Assembly: GCF_002836205.1 (NCBI RefSeq)
Contig: NZ_PJBE01000012.1
Location: forward strand, 434,001 to 498,000
Length of the DNA stretch: 64,000 nucleotides
Direction: 5' to 3'
DNA from: Shewanella sp. Choline-02u-19
GTDB lineage: Bacteria > Pseudomonadota > Gammaproteobacteria > Enterobacterales > Shewanellaceae
The notes beneath the pieces were generated by a model, which worked only from the letters and a program-made list of their open reading frames with translations, was not told the origin of the DNA and searched no databases. Positions 63,672 through 64,000 of this stretch are shown one piece after another (position 1 is the first letter of the stretch; the number at the start of each line of letters is the position of its first letter). The translations under genes were made by a program, and so were the position numbers.

Positions 63672-64000
63672 GTGACCCTATATTCAAACAAGTTCCAATC
63701 TTTATCCACGAGCATTAAACTTGCTGTCGCCTCTAGTATATTCTTGTTGTTACCCAGTTATTTAAATGCAATCTCAGTACAGTTTGAGACCTCAGTTTAT
63801 GACCTTAGCTATTTAGCAACAGTTGAGTTGATGGGCTTTGCACTTGCTTCAATTCTTTGCTACTTCTTAGTTCGGTTTCGCTCTGTCAGGATTAATGAAA
63901 CATTCGCTATTATTGTGTTAGCAGCAACGCACTTAGCGAGTGCTTACTGTGATGATATCAATATTTTTTTAGCATTAAGGGCTATTTCAGGCGTTGCGGC
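63672..64000 (+). CDS. MFS-like permease, N-terminal part (cut by window edge)
   Basis: A GTG at 63672 opens a frame of 109 codons to the window end. It has about three hydrophobic helices (LAVASSIFLLLPSYL, LATVELMGFALASILCYFL, FAIIVLAATHLAS) and ends in LRAISGVA. This pattern resembles the first third of a major facilitator. A stop two codons upstream limits the start; the ribosome-binding site is weak. Confidence 0.55.
   Translation, partial: MTLYSNKFQSLSTSIKLAVASSIFLLLPSYLNAISVQFETSVYDLSYLATVELMGFALASILCYFLVRFRSVRINETFAIIVLAATHLASAYCDDINIFLALRAISGVA

Overview
The window looks like chromosome of a Shewanella-type marine gammaproteobacterium. The evidence is an octaheme cytochrome of the Shewanella tetrathionate-reductase family beside a DUF3373 outer-membrane protein and a monoheme cytochrome, a TsdBA-type diheme cytochrome pair, a MetJ-controlled metB-metL/metF cluster, a RegB/RegA-type redox two-component system, and moderate AT content throughout. 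No rRNA, tRNA, CRISPR array, prophage or intact insertion sequence was found. All functions are inferred from sequence patterns; no database search was possible.

Positions 1-7.6 kb hold the 5' part of a PhoD-like metallophosphatase (minus strand), an RmlD-like reductase, a RegB/RegA-like sensor and regulator pair, a GAF-GGDEF diguanylate cyclase ending at a short inverted-repeat element, a TonB-dependent receptor and a small DUF3955-like membrane protein. From 7.6 to 11.7 kb a LysR regulator diverges from an operon of a VOC protein, an old-yellow-enzyme reductase, an exported SnoaL-like protein and a Tat-exported polysaccharide deacetylase; a second copy of the element follows. From 12.3 to 17 kb come an alternative oxidase, deoC, a divergent MocR-type regulator and a MOT1-type molybdate transporter.

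Positions 17.2-35.7 kb are one minus-strand operon: a transporter half with a destroyed Walker A, a second ATPase with a C39-like N-terminus, a membrane-fusion protein and a 4475-residue repetitive surface protein. The giant protein carries nine 101-residue tandem repeats, three VCBS repeats, a Gly-Thr tract encoded by 22 perfect hexanucleotide copies, and Ig-like repeats. It shows no RTX nonapeptides. This is the most distinctive system in the window.

Positions 36-45 kb carry the octaheme cytochrome/DUF3373/monoheme cytochrome set, an SDR with divergent LysR regulator, a TraF-like outer-membrane protein and a TauE/SafE permease with a degenerate third element copy next to its start. Positions 45-50.7 kb are the methionine cluster with visible MetJ boxes; the 3' end of metF is tandemly repeated with a 157-bp period. 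Positions 50.7-64 kb hold an RcsF-like lipoprotein, tsdB-tsdA, a GFA and a CWC protein, deaD, an M28 peptidase, uvrA, a YajR-like transporter, a PAP2 phosphatase fused to a probable beta-barrel, and the start of another transporter cut by the window edge.
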